Shown: positions 27,573-38,615 of the stretch, piece by piece
Layout of the letters: each line of letters begins with the position of its first letter
Position numbering within the stretch: position 1 is the stretch's first letter
Assembly: GCA_024707385.1 (NCBI GenBank)
Contig: JANPZW010000008.1
Span: forward strand, 124,001 to 188,000
Length of the DNA: 64,000 nucleotides
DNA from: Cellvibrionaceae bacterium
Lineage (GTDB): Bacteria; Pseudomonadota; Gammaproteobacteria; Pseudomonadales; Cellvibrionaceae
Reading direction: 5' to 3'
Translations under genes and position numbers: made by a program
Notes under the pieces: generated by a model
What the model saw: only the letters and a program-made list of their open reading frames with translations
What the model was told of the DNA's origin: nothing
Databases searched by the model: none

Positions 27573-28259
27573 ATGAATATTTGGGCCAAAATGATTACTG
27601 CGCTGCGCGGCGGGGCCAACGAAGTGGGTGAGGCGATCGTGGACACCCAAGCGCTGAGAATTCTCGACCAGGAAGTGCGCGATGCCTCCGATGAATTGCG
27701 TCAGAGTAAGGACTCTCTCACATCGATCATTGCGCGGCAGAAATTGGCCGAGGAAAAGTGCCAGCAGCTGCGCGAGCAGATCGAAAAGCACGAAGGCTAT
27801 GCTGGGCAGGCGCTGACCAAAGGCGAAGAATTCCTTGCCCTGGAAGTCGCGCAAAAAATCGCGGATCTGGAAAATCAGCTGCGCAGCGAAGATGCTGCAG
27901 GACAAGAGTATGCTGCCAGCGCAAATCAGTTGCGCGAGGCGGTCAAGCAGGCTGAACAGAATATCAAGCGACTGAAGCAGCAGATCGATACGGTGAAGGC
28001 CACGGAAAATGTGCAGCGCGCCCAGGCAGCAGTGGCAGAACGCCACAGCGGCTCCAATTCAAAATTGCAGACGGCTATGGAATCCCTCGAACGCATCAAG
28101 GAAAAACAAGCGCAAAAATCCGCGCAGATGAAGGCTGCTACGGAACTCGCGCAGGAGACGAGCGAGGATAATCTGCAGCGCAAGTTGGAAAAGGCGGGCA
28201 TTGTCTCCAGCGGTTCCAGCGCGCAGGAGATTCTCGAAAGGTTGAGACAAAAGAAATAG
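27573..28259 (+). CDS. PspA/IM30-family coiled-coil membrane-remodelling protein
   Basis: A 228-residue protein starting MNIWAKMITALRGGANEVG (AGGAG upstream), an amphipathic N-terminal helix like helix 0 of PspA. A long coiled coil follows (LDQEVRDASDELRQSK, YAGQALTKGEEFLALEVAQKI, ENQLRSEDAAGQEY). The C-terminus is ILERLRQKK. PspA/IM30 proteins assemble into ESCRT-III-like rings and rods on stressed inner membranes. No pspBC or pspF genes are nearby; the partners here are DUF2170, a YqiJ-like protein, a flotillin and an ATPase. Confidence 0.88.
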   Translation: MNIWAKMITALRGGANEVGEAIVDTQALRILDQEVRDASDELRQSKDSLTSIIARQKLAEEKCQQLREQIEKHEGYAGQALTKGEEFLALEVAQKIADLENQLRSEDAAGQEYAASANQLREAVKQAEQNIKRLKQQIDTVKATENVQRAQAAVAERHSGSNSKLQTAMESLERIKEKQAQKSAQMKAATELAQETSEDNLQRKLEKAGIVSSGSSAQEILERLRQKK

Positions 28260-28292
28260 CGCCGCTCCTGGTGTCCGGTTAGACACGCTGTA

Positions 28293-28313
28293 CTGGCGGC
28301 CCGAGGCCGCCAG
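28293..28313 (+). promoter_or_regulatory. Perfect hairpin between the pspA-like and yqiJ-like genes
   Basis: CTGGCGGCC-CGA-GGCCGCCAG: a 9-bp GC-rich stem with a 3-base loop, without a T-tract, 34 bp after the stop and 18 bp before the next ATG. It could act as an RNA-processing, stability or attenuation element that sets relative expression within the operon. Confidence 0.55.
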
Positions 28314-28330
28314 CTCTCCGGGAGGGATAT

Positions 28331-28993
28331 ATGTTTGCCATATTACTGAGCGATCAAATGGATATTTTTCTTCACATTATTTTTTCCTTTCCCACCGTCT
28401 TTTTTTCATTTTTTCTCATTCTTTCCGTCGCCTATTGGTTGTTGACACTGGTGGGATTTGCCAGCGTTGAGGCTTTTGATCTGAGTGTTGATAGCGCCGA
28501 ATCCGTCACGAGCGCCAATGTTTTCTCCGCAATGCTGTTTCGTCTCGGGCTGAACGGAGTGCCCATCACCATTGTGATCTCCCTGATTTCTTTGATCGGG
28601 TGGGCGTTATGTTTTCTGGTAGTGCATTTTATCTACCCATTTGTGCCATTTCGCTGGTTGCAGTGGCTGGTAGGCGTGCCGGTTATAGCAGTGGTTCTCT
28701 ATCTGGCGGCGATCATTACAGCAGTGCTGATCAAGCCGCTGCGTCCCATCTTTATCGCCACCAATCAGGAAGTGCAAAAGCAGATTCTTGGACAGGTTGC
28801 GATTGTGCGGACCGGTGAGGTGAATCGCAATTTCGGTGAGGCTTTGGTCGAGGACGGCGGTGCCGGCCTGATCGTCAAAGTACGCTCCTATAAAGACGAG
28901 AGTTTTAAACGGGGCGACAAAGTTGTTTTGTTGGAATACATCGCGAGCGAGAACGTTTATCGGATTGTGTCCGAAGCGGATTTCCACAATTAG
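28331..28993 (+). CDS. YqiJ-like inner-membrane protein with C-terminal OB-fold (NfeD-like)
   Basis: A 220-residue protein with GGAGGG before the start. Hydrophobic segments are IIFSFPTVFFSFFLILSVAYW, ITIVISLISLIGWALCFLVV and WLVGVPVIAVVLYLAAIITAV. After residue ~135 a soluble beta domain follows (GQVAIVRTGEVNRNFGEALVE, GAGLIVKVRSYKDESFKRGD, KVVLLEYIASENVYRIV) of the OB-fold type found in NfeD and YqiJ. Such proteins pair with SPFH/flotillin partners, and the flotillin gene follows 45 bp later. It should organise or stabilise the flotillin in the membrane. Confidence 0.85.
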   Translation: MFAILLSDQMDIFLHIIFSFPTVFFSFFLILSVAYWLLTLVGFASVEAFDLSVDSAESVTSANVFSAMLFRLGLNGVPITIVISLISLIGWALCFLVVHFIYPFVPFRWLQWLVGVPVIAVVLYLAAIITAVLIKPLRPIFIATNQEVQKQILGQVAIVRTGEVNRNFGEALVEDGGAGLIVKVRSYKDESFKRGDKVVLLEYIASENVYRIVSEADFHN

Positions 28994-29038
28994 CGCATTA
29001 CAAAAATTAAAAGTTCATAACTGAAAAGGAGCACTTGC

Positions 29039-31003
29039 ATGTCTGAGTCCACCCCCGTTTTCCTGATGATATTGACCGTGGTCGGTATCCTGATTCTTGC
29101 GCTGATTGCCATAGCTGCGCTGGCTAAAGCTTTCTATATCAAGGTCGAGCAGGGAACAGCACTGATCAAAAACGACACCAGTTCCCGCCCGAAAGTATTT
29201 TTTACCGGCGCTTGGGTGTGGCCAGTCATCCACAAAAAGGAATTGATGAAAATATCGTTGATCACGCTTGAGGTCGACCGGCGCGGCAAAGACGGCTTGA
29301 TCTGTGCCGATAATATGCGCGCGGATATCACCGTCGCCTTTTATTTGCGCGTCAATGAAACTCCGGAAGACGTATTGAAAGTGGCCAAGTCCTTGGGTGC
29401 CAGCCGAGCGTCGGATAAACACGCCGTCAACGAACTCTTCAATGCGAAATTTTCAGAAGCCCTGAAATCTGTCGGCAAGCAGATTGAATTCGTGCGCCTG
29501 TTCCAGGATCGGCAGGATTTTCGCGACAAGATCATCCAGGTGATCGGCAATGATTTGAACGGCTATGTGCTGGAGGATGTGGCGATCGATTATCTGGAGC
29601 AGACACCGAAAAGTTCACTCGATCCTCATAACATTCTCGACGCCGAAGGTATTCGCAAAATCACCGAGTTGACCGCGCAGCAAAATGTGAAGACCAATAT
29701 GCTCGAGCGCGACGAAGAGCTGGCGATCAAAAAGAAAAATGTCGAAACCACCGAAGCCATGCTGGAGCTGGAGCGACAACAAAAAGACGCCGAGGCCCGG
29801 CAGGCTCGCGAAATTGCCACCATTCAGGCGCGCGAGCAGGCGGAAACTAAACGCGTTCAGGAAGAGGAGCGTAAAAAGGCGGAGTCTGCAACCATCCAGG
29901 TGGATCAAGAGCTGCAAGTGCAGACCGAAAATCAGAAACGCGAAGTGGAAGTGGCCGGGCAGAATCGCCAGCGCGCCGTGGCCATAGAGCAGGAAAAGTT
30001 ACCCGCGCCCGCGATCTGGAAATTGTCTCGCGCGAGCGCGAAGTCGAAATTCAGCGCATTGAAGCGGAAAAAGCCATCGAAATTGAGCGCAAGGAAATCG
30101 CCAACGTGATTCGCGAGCGCGTGGCAGTGGATAAAACCGTTGCCATTGAAGAGGAAAAAAATCAAAGAGGTCCGCGAAGTGTCCGAGGCGGATCGTTTGC
30201 GCCAGATCCAGGTATTGAAAGCACAAGCCAGCGCGGAAGAGGAAAAGGTCAAGCAGGTGAAAGCGGCGGAAGCCGAAGAAATGGCGGCGAAACACAAGTC
30301 CGTGGAAATCACGACTCTGGCCCAGGCGCGTCTCGACGCAGCGGCCAAAGAAGCCGATGCCAAAAAGAAAATGGCCGAAGGCGTACAGGCTGAGCGGGCC
30401 GCCCCAGGCTTGGCCGAAGCCAAAGTGAAAGAAGCCAACGCGGACGCTATGGAAAAAGAAGGTCTGGCGCAGGCGCGTGTGCTGGCCGCTAAAGGCGAGG
30501 CGGATGCCAACGTCATCAAAAATACCGGTGAAGCGGAAGCTAAGATTGTCGCGCTGCGCGGCGAGTCCGAAGCCTCGGCCAAGCGTCAGGTAGGCACCGC
30601 CGAAGCGGAAGTCGTGCGCGAGAAATACAAAGCGGAGGCCGATGGTCTGGAAGAGAAATTCACCGCCATGAGCAATATGAGCGAGCAGACGCGCCAGCAC
30701 GAGGAATTCCGCATGGCTCTGGAAACGGCGTTCAAAGAGGCCATTGCCTCAATCGAAGCTGGTAAGGAGATCGCCAAGGAAAATGCCGAGGTATTGGCGA
30801 CCGCATTGGCGAAAGCAAATATCGATATTGTCGGCGGTGAAGAGCACTTCTTCGACAATTTCGCCAAGTCGCTGTCCATTGGCAAAGCGGTGGATGGTCT
30901 GGCCACCAAGAGCAGCACCATCGCCAATATTCTGGAAAGCGTGCTCGCGCTGACCGGCCGCAACACCGGCGCAACCGGCAATTCCGCCTCTGGAGCCAAC
31001 TGA
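29039..31003 (+). CDS. Flotillin-like SPFH protein, YqiK-like (two compensating frameshifts)
   Basis: AAGGAG precedes ATG 29039. Residues ~8-30 form a membrane anchor (FLMILTVVGILILALIAIAALA). The SPFH/band 7 domain follows (YIKVEQGTALIKNDTS, ISLITLEVDRRG, ITVAFYLRVNETPEDVLKV) to ~residue 230, then a very long Ala/Glu/Lys coiled coil, ending in LSIGKAVDGLATKSS and a Gly/Asn tail. The frame shifts near 29996 (an A missing in EKVTRARDL) and back at about 30155 (an extra A in the A7 run). The total is ~654 residues. Flotillins form oligomeric cages marking ordered membrane domains. The coiled coil could contact the PspA-like protein. Confidence 0.87.
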
Positions 31004-31094
31004 AAAAACGGCGCCATCTGTGTAAGCCGGGTGGCGCTGTGAGTTGACATTCGTTCCCCGCACTCCAGGCAGCAAAACATATAAGGGAAAAAAT

Positions 31095-34000
31095 ATGGCG
31101 GTCATAGATCCGGATAACGCTCAATTTGATCAGGCGGTCGCAGAAGGGGGTGCTTATGACATCATCCGGCGCCGTCTGGTCGATCAGGGCGAGGCGCTCA
31201 AAAATCTCACCACGACTCTCAATCAGGCGCGACTGACGGAATTTGGCCGATCGGAAATGACGGTTGCTGCGCGCGTACGCGTGCGCACGGAAAATAATTG
31301 CATCCCGCGCGACATAGTTCAGGTCGGGGATTATCTTCTGTTCGGATACAACGTTTTTATCGGCCTGAAAACCGAAACCCGCGTTGCCGATGTATTTGCG
31401 CTGTTTCATCTCGACGGCAGCGGCGATGAGTTGGCGATGAAGGAAATTCCGCTCGCCGGTACGTTTCTTACCGAGCCTGCATTCCAGCGGGATTTTGAGG
31501 AGCTTTATCGCTATTACAAACACACCCATCTGGTGCAACTCGCGGTGCGCAACGGCAAGCTGCTGGCGGCGTTTCAGATCGGCGAGCGTCGCGAGGACCG
31601 GCGGGTTTTTCGCTGGAATCTATCGGCTGATGCCAAGCAGGTAACTTATATCGACAATCGCGGCGAACGCGATATTCAATTGCCTCCCGCGTTTGATTTT
31701 GAGTGGATCAAAACCACCCGCGACCAGGTGGTCAACGGTAAATATCCCCACGTTAATATCCGCGATCAGATTTTTGTTGAAACCGTCGGTGGCGACCTGA
31801 CGGTAAAAATCGAAAATAACACCACCAGCGGCCTGGGAATTTATCGCGAGCCGGTGGAGGATCTCACCCAATCGATTGATGATGCGGAGTTCTGGTATGC
31901 CGAACTCGGCAGCCTGATTCTGCTGAAAATTCTGCCTTACCGCGAGCAGGAGTGGCGCTATCTGGTATTCAACAAACTCACCCGCGAAGTTCAGCGCATA
32001 GACGCCATAGGTGCTTCCTGCGTGCAGTTGCCGGAGGATCACGGCATCGTATTTCCCGGTGGTTATTATTTGCAGACCGGGCAATACAAAACCTTTGACG
32101 ACAGCAGTCGCGATATGGTTTTCAGCCGCGTTATCCACTCGCCCAATGGCGAGGATGTGCTTTTCGTCTTTTACGAAGCGACCGCTGGAGTGGTGGGCCT
32201 GTTCGCCTACAACATGATCAGCAAAACGCTGCAAAATCCGATTTACGGCGATGGCTACGCCCTGGCGGAAGATGGCACCCTGGTGATTTTTGCCGCGGTC
32301 GCAGAGCCGACGCGAGTGCATCCCATGCAGGTTTGGCGCACCCCATTTTTTAGCGCGGAGCACGCGAGCCGCGAGCCGCCCAAGCAGACATTTCTCGGCC
32401 GTGTCGGCAATGCGGAATTGGTGCGCGGCATCGCCGATCTGTTTGCCGTTGCCCGGATTATCGACAACCAGTCGGTAACCTTGCGGCTGTATGAAGAATT
32501 GCGCAAAGCCGCATTGAAAGTCTTTGACGATCATTATTGGATCGGTGATGCCGATACCGCGAGCATCAAACCGCTGTTGCAGGAAGTGGCCAAAACCGCT
32601 GAACTCGCGATCGACGAATTTGAAAAAGTCGAAAATATCCGCCAGCAATCCGTGCAAGCGCTGGCTGGTGCGGAACAGCAGCAAAATGAACTGCTCGCGT
32701 TTATCCGCACCTCCAATTGGGAAACCACGGACGATCACGTGCGCGCGCTCGATGCGATTAGCCGTCAGCGCGGTCATCTCGCCACTATTCGCGATCACCG
32801 CTATATCGATGTTGCGCGTATCGATCAGTTGGAACAGCAGCTGCTCGAACAGCAAAATGCCATTAGTGAAAAGACCGTGGCTTTTCTCGCCGATGAGAGC
32901 GCCTTGCGCCCCTATGAAGAGAATCGACCAGTTTTATCGTGCTCTCGAAACCGTCAGCACCGTCGCTGAACTCGCACCTCTGCTGCGCGATATTGAAGCC
33001 ATGGCATCGGGACTGGATCTGTTAACCGAGTTGCTCGCCACGCTTAAGGTCGGCGACGCGACGGTGCATACGCGCATTATCGATGGCATAGCGGCGGTTT
33101 ATGCCAAGTTGAATCAATGCAAGGCGCAAGCTGGTCACAAGCAGAAAAGTTTTGGTTCTGTCGAGGCAGCGGCGCAGTTCGGCGCGCAATTTAAATTGCT
33201 CTCCCAGAGCATCACTAATGCGTTGGGCCTGGCGACCACACCGGAAGCCTGCGATGAGCAGATGGCGCGGCTGTTGGTGCAATTGGAGGAACTGGAAAGC
33301 CAGTTTGCCGACCGGGAGGAATTTCTTGCCGACATAGTCGTCAAGCGCGAAGAAATTTACGAAGCCTTCGAAGCGCATAAGCAGCAATTGCTCGACGAGC
33401 GCCAGCGCAAGGCGCAGGCGGTGGTGGACGCTGCATCGCGTGTGCTCGCCAGTATTGAGCGCCGCGCACAAAAATTTACCGATGCGCAGCAATTGAATAC
33501 TTTTTTGCAGCCGATGCCATGGTGCAAAAAGTGCGCGAATTTGTCGCCCAGTTGCGCGCCCTGGATAATGCCGTCAAAGCGGATGACGTGGAGGCAAAAT
33601 TCAAAAGTATCCGCGATCAGGGCGCACGCACCCTGCGGGATAAAAGCGATCTGTTTGAGGCGGGCGGCAATGTCGTAAAACTCGGGCCGCGTCACAAATT
33701 CAGCGTCAATAATCAGGAGCTCGATCTGACCCTGATTCCGCGGCAGGATCAGTTGTATCTGCATTTGACCGGCACGGAATACTATCAACTGGTCGACGAT
33801 GCCGCTTTGAACGAACTCAAAGCCTTCTGGCCCGTTACATTGGAATCCGAAAGTGCGGATATTTATCGCGCGGAATATCTCGCTGCGAGCATTGTGAACG
33901 CTGCCGCGCAAAATGCCGACGGACTCAGCAACGAACAATTGAAAAACGCGCTGCTCGATCCTGCCGCTATGCAGCGTCTGGTGCGCGACTATGCGGCACC

Positions 34001-36413
34001 CCGCTATCGCGAAGGTTATGAAAAAGGCATACACGATCACGACGCCGCGTTGATTCTGCAAACCCTTCTGCCGGCACTCGACCAGGCGGATCTACTGCGT
34101 TTTGATCCGTTGAGCCGGGGCTTTGCGCAAAAATTCTGGGCCAATCTGGAGATGTTTTCCGCACAAAAGCCGTTGAGCTGGAATACCTGGATAGAGCGAT
34201 CCCATTCTGCGGCGCATTTGCAGCGGGTGTTTGGCAGTCGGCAAGCGACGGATATTCTGGCGCAGGAAATCCAACAGGCCATGGCGGCTTTTGTTGAGGT
34301 GCATCCTATTCAGATCAATGCGCTGACGCAGGCGCGGGCTGCGGAATATCTGGTGTTGGAACTGGGGCGCGAGCGGCCGGAATTTATCGTCAGCCGTTAT
34401 GCGCAGACACTGGTGGATGAATTGCGCCGTTCGCTGGATGAGGCGGCCTGGCGCCGTTATCAAGCCGCGTTGGAAAAATTGTCCGGTTTTCCCTCCGCCC
34501 GTTGGGATTTATCCCACGCCTGGTTTTCCGCCCTGGTGGAAAATCGCGACCTCGAATCATTGCGCCGTTATATTCCCGAGGCGGTTGCCATTCTAAATGC
34601 CGATCAACGTCTTGATCGCCGCATGACGCAGACCGATCTGGAATTCCGCATCGAGGGGCTGCTCGGTGAGCATCCCTTAATTCGTGATCGCAGCCTGTCT
34701 TTGTCGGTGGACGCTTTTCTGGAAAAAGTCGAACGCCATAGACGCGAATTTATTCCCGCCTATCGTCGGTTTCTTGCGGCGCGCCAGAATTTCGTCGACG
34801 GCCAGCGCCGCCAGTTGCGGCTGCAGGATTTTAAAGCACAACCGCTGACGTCATTCGTGCGCAACCGGCTGATCACCGAATCCTACCTGCCGATCATCGG
34901 TGATAACCTCGCGAAACAGATGGGTACGGTCGGGGAGAATAAACGCTCGGATCTGATGGGTTTACTGATGATGATTTCGCCACCGGGGTACGGTAAAACC
35001 ACCCTGATGGAATATGTGGCAAATCGTCTGGGTTTGATTTTTATGCGCATCAACTGCCCCGCACTCGGGCACGATGTGCTGTCTCTCGACCCCGCGCAGG
35101 CACCCAACGCCACCGCCCGCCAGGAATTAAATAAACTCAATCTGGCGTTGGAGATGGGCAATAACGTGATGCTGTATCTCGATGATATTCAGCACACCCA
35201 CGCGGAATTTCTGCAGAAATTCATCTCCCTGTGCGATGGCACCCGACGCATTGAAGGCGTCTGGCGCGGCGAAACCAAAACCTATGACATGCGCGGGCGG
35301 AAATTCTGTGTGGTGATGGCGGGCAACCCTTACACCGAATCCGGTGATGTGTTCAAAATTCCCGATATGCTGGCCAACCGGGCGGATATTTATAACCTCG
35401 GCGATATTCTCGGCGGCATGGAAGAGCCGTTCGCTTTGAGTTATATCGAAAATGGCTTGACCTCCAATGCGGTATTGGCACCGCTCGCGACGCGCGACCT
35501 GCAGGATGTTTATAAGCTGGTAAAAATGGCGCAGGGCGAAAATATCGCGACGACGGATTTGTCGCATAGTTATAGCGCCGCCGAAGTCAGCGAAATTACC
35601 GATGTGCTGCGCAAGTTGTTTGTGGTGCGAGATATCGTCATGAAGGTCAATCGACAGTACATTATTTCCGCGGCTCAGGCGGAAAAATACCGCACCGAAC
35701 CGCCGTTCAAATTGCAGGGCAGTTATCGCAATATGAACAAGATGGCGGAGAAGGTCGCCTCGGTGATGAATGAGCAGGAACTGCAACAGATGATCGCAGA
35801 CCATTATCTCGGCGAGGCGCAATTGTTGACCTCCGGTGCGGAGGAAAATCTGCTGAAACTGGCGGAAATTCGCGGTGTGATGACCGCTGAACAGAGTGCC
35901 CGCTGGCAGCAGATCAAATCAGATTTTCTGCGCAACAAGGCCATGGGCGGTGATGACGCCGATACCGGCAATAAAATCGTCGTACAGCTTGCCGATCTGG
36001 TGGGCGGCGTGCGCGACTTGGCGGAGACAGCACGGACGCCAAACACGCCTGATCGCGATAGTGAAGTGCAAGCCGAACAGCAACGCCAGGATGCCCAACA
36101 AAAACTTCTTCTGGAGCTGGTGAGTAAAATCCAGGCGGCGATTGCGGCAAACCGCCCCAGTGTGGAAGTCATCAACCAGCCGGTGCCCGGTCTTGATAAA
36201 TTATTGCAGACGCTGACGGCGTCCATCGAGCAGAGCCTGTATCCGATTGTCCGCAGCATGGATAAAAAACTGGAAATCGATTTGCGCACGCATTACAAAA
36301 TGCAGGATATCTCTAAGCAGCTGGCCGATATCGAAACCAAAATCCAGAAGGAGCTGGCGGAGCAGAAAAAGCAGCTGCGCGAACCGCGCAAACCTGATCC
36401 AGGTAAGGCATAA
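31095..36413 (+). CDS. Giant AAA-type ATPase (DUF3686-containing, annotated in relatives as DNA repair ATPase; two frameshifts)
   Basis: The start is ATG 31095 (MAVIDPDNAQ) after AAGGG; the upstream ATG at 31044 has no site. Joining three frames, at about 32930 and at the T6 run 33501-33506, gives ~1772 residues. The order is a beta-propeller-like N-terminal half (~1-480), a coiled-coil middle (~500-800), a helical region, then a P-loop core with SPPGYGKTTL (Walker A, ~1297) and NVMLYLDDIQHTH (Walker B, ~1358). A Gln/Lys-rich coiled coil closes the protein. No nuclease or helicase motif is visible, so the repair label is weak. Its place at the end of this operon suggests it remodels the PspA or flotillin assemblies (inference). 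Confidence 0.8.
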
Positions 36414-36435
36414 CCGCGCCTGTTACCACTATAAG

Positions 36436-36458
36436 AAGCCGCCGTGAGGCGGCTTTTT
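36436..36458 (+). terminator. Rho-independent terminator of the PspA-flotillin-ATPase operon
   Basis: AAGCCGCC-GTGA-GGCGGCTT followed by TTTTC, 23 bp after the ATPase stop. It also faces the convergent SDR gene. Confidence 0.88.
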
Positions 36459-36480
36459 CAAAATGGCTACTTAAGAATGA

Positions 36481-37281
36481 CTAATTCGAGTCGCGGGGAG
36501 CCTGCTGTTTGAGCATGGCTTTGGCGACCAGATTGTCGGGGGTGATGCAGCTGGCGGCGATCTGTGCTTTGTTTTTCAAGCCGGATATCACCATATCGTC
36601 ACCTTTCATCAAGGCCTCAAATCCGTCTCTGGCGACCTTGGCCGGATCGGCCAGCTCGTGTTGCAGAATTTTCGAATCTTCCATATTGGCCTTGCGAAAA
36701 AAATCCGTATCCGTAGCCCCTGGCAACAGGGACGTGATCGTTACACCGGCGTCGCCTATTTCCGCGTGAATCGCTTCGGTAAAAGAATGGATAAATGCTT
36801 TGGTGCCGTGATAGACCGCCTGGTAAGGGCCGGGAACCTTGCCGGCAATTGATGCGACATTGAGAATTTTGCCATCGCGGCGGGTGATCATTTCGCGCAG
36901 GTACAATTTTGTCAGCACTATATAAGCACCTATATTGAGTTGCAACATATCGAGCTCGCGTTGCAGATCCGTCTCGATGAACTTGCCAAACAGACCCTGC
37001 GCCGCGTCATTCACCAATACATCAATACGAATACCTTGCTGGCGAATGTCGTCGTAGATTTCAAATGGCGCGGCTCGCTCAAAAAGATTTTTGGCAATTG
37101 GAATCACGGTGACGCCGTAGCGACTGGAGAATTCCGCCGCGGTGCGTTGCAGATCCGTTTCGGTACGCGCAACAATCACCAGGTTGTAACCATCCTCAGC
37201 AAACAGTTTCGCTAGTTCATAGCCAATGCCGCTAGTGGCGCCGGTGATCAGGGCGTACTTCGGGGGATTTGAAGAGACCAT
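36481..37281 (-). CDS. Short-chain dehydrogenase/reductase
   Basis: A classical SDR of 266 residues with a strong ribosome site (AGGAGG). The cofactor motif is TGATSGIG, followed by NLVIVARTETDLQ (an Arg after the second strand suggests NADP(H)). LVNDAAQGLFG, LNVASIAGKVPGP and the active site YHGTKAF are present, with ITSLLPGATDTDFF after it. It resembles the DltE/YqjQ-like group of broad SDRs; the substrate is unknown. Its terminator region is shared with the convergent ATPase operon. Confidence 0.85.
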   Translation of the reverse strand: MVSSNPPKYALITGATSGIGYELAKLFAEDGYNLVIVARTETDLQRTAAEFSSRYGVTVIPIAKNLFERAAPFEIYDDIRQQGIRIDVLVNDAAQGLFGKFIETDLQRELDMLQLNIGAYIVLTKLYLREMITRRDGKILNVASIAGKVPGPYQAVYHGTKAFIHSFTEAIHAEIGDAGVTITSLLPGATDTDFFRKANMEDSKILQHELADPAKVARDGFEALMKGDDMVISGLKNKAQIAASCITPDNLVAKAMLKQQAPRDSN

Positions 37282-37714
37282 AAAAAACCTCCTGCTGTTT
37301 TGTTGATGACTATTGGCGGTTATACACTCTTGTCGGATTATCGAATAGATTTTTGTTCGCTGTTTGCGCCTTTTTTGCGATGTTTTTTATTTCTGTTAGA
37401 TTCGGTCTTAAATTCTGCACTGTAATGTGGCGTTTTCTGCGAAATAAGTTTCGGTTGACGATGAATTTTCAAAAGTATGTAAAGAATTCTCACTAATATT
37501 GAGATTTTTATGGGTAGTTTTTATTTTTGGGTTCATTCTTCATTATATAAAAAATAATAAAAATGTTTCTGAATTGGATTGTTGGCATGCAAATCGCAAA
37601 ACTACCGTCGCGAAAAAGAGAAGGTGTACGAAGCTCAGATTTAGAAATTCTGAACAATGCCTTCCGGAAACAAAACATTGTGTTTGTTTTTCAATCGAAG
37701 ATGAGGTGAAACTT
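37282..37714. other. Long AT-rich leader before the first OmpA-like gene
   Basis: A 430-bp AT-rich spacer. An upstream ATG at 37499 keeps the frame open into the OmpA-like gene but encodes an unlikely extension (FIFGFILHYIKNNKNVSEL) with no ribosome site, so I treat the region as a promoter and leader. Several A/T runs could hold promoters; none is clear enough to place. Confidence 0.5.
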
Positions 37715-38515
37715 ATGCAACGCTTGAATCTGAAGAAATTGGTTTTGTCCGCTGCAATTGTGGGTGCAGGTGCTTTTGCAATGTCTGCAGGCGCGGATAT
37801 GAATAGAGATACCATGAACCGCGATGCGCAGTCGCAATCCGTCACTCCGGGGCCAGCCGACCGCAATATCACTACTCCGAACACTCCGGAATATTCCAAT
37901 CGCAACGTGACCGAAAACGGAGCGATAGAATCCGGCGAAGCCAGCACTCTGGCTGCCGAAGTGGATGGCACGGTCCATTTTGAGCCCAATTCTGTGACCT
38001 TGACGGAATCCGCCGAGCGCCAGTTGAAACAGGTGGTCGACCAGCTCGATAAAAGTACGCCGATTGCACTGACCGTCGAGCTGCAGGGGACTTACAACGA
38101 CGGCAGCGGTATGTCGTCACAATCCTCTAGCGCAACCATTGGACAGGACAGTTCCGCTGGTTTGCCCATGGATGAGCGAGGCCTTGCCGGCGGTGGTGTA
38201 AGCCCGGCTGAACGCAGCGGTATGCCTGGCAATGCGGCCACACCCAGCAATAATGCCGAGGCAATCGAGCGTGAAAACGCCGACCGGGCACAGCTGATCA
38301 GCCGCTATCGCGCGGAGAATATTCGCCAATATATGGAGCGCCAGGGCATAGAAGTTGTGGAATGGAATCTGGAAAGCAATGACGCGGCCGGCGGTTCATC
38401 CGACCCCGGCTTTGCCACCAGCAACCCCTCCGCGCGACAAAGTGCCGAAGAAGTTCAACAGGTGCGTATCGTGGTGGTCGGAGATGTCCAACCGGAGGGG
38501 CTGAGCGCCTTGTAA
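37715..38515 (+). CDS. OmpA-like periplasmic protein, paralogue 1
   Basis: The start is ATG 37715 with GAGGTG before it. The signal peptide is MQRLNLKKLVLSAAIVGAG to about AGA. A low-complexity Asn/Thr/Ser linker follows (~25-85). The OmpA-type domain starts at VHFEPNSVTLTESAERQLKQ and ends with RYRAENIRQYMERQGIEVVEW and VRIVVVG. It is interrupted by a Gly/Ser-rich insert (~135-190). It is a paralogue of the product at 39417-40151; both share the sequence (I/V)EVV-type end QG(I/V)EV.(E/Q)W. It may tether the envelope or sense stress. A terminator follows directly. Confidence 0.72.
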   Translation: MQRLNLKKLVLSAAIVGAGAFAMSAGADMNRDTMNRDAQSQSVTPGPADRNITTPNTPEYSNRNVTENGAIESGEASTLAAEVDGTVHFEPNSVTLTESAERQLKQVVDQLDKSTPIALTVELQGTYNDGSGMSSQSSSATIGQDSSAGLPMDERGLAGGGVSPAERSGMPGNAATPSNNAEAIERENADRAQLISRYRAENIRQYMERQGIEVVEWNLESNDAAGGSSDPGFATSNPSARQSAEEVQQVRIVVVGDVQPEGLSAL

Positions 38516-38533
38516 GATCTGCGATTTCCTTGC

Positions 38534-38562
38534 AACCCGGCCGGAGAGCCGGGTTTTTTTTT
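38534..38562 (+). terminator. Rho-independent terminator after OmpA-like paralogue 1
   Basis: AACCCGGC-CGGAGA-GCCGGGTT followed by a run of T, 19 bp past the stop. Confidence 0.9.
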
Positions 38563-38615
38563 GTCCCACGCAGAGTGGTAGACTTGGCGGCCACATTACA
38601 AAAAAGGGTAGCAAG

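Noticed and set aside
37499..37714. Upstream in-frame extension of the first OmpA-like protein
   Set aside because: No ribosome site, and it would bury the signal peptide 72 residues inside the protein.
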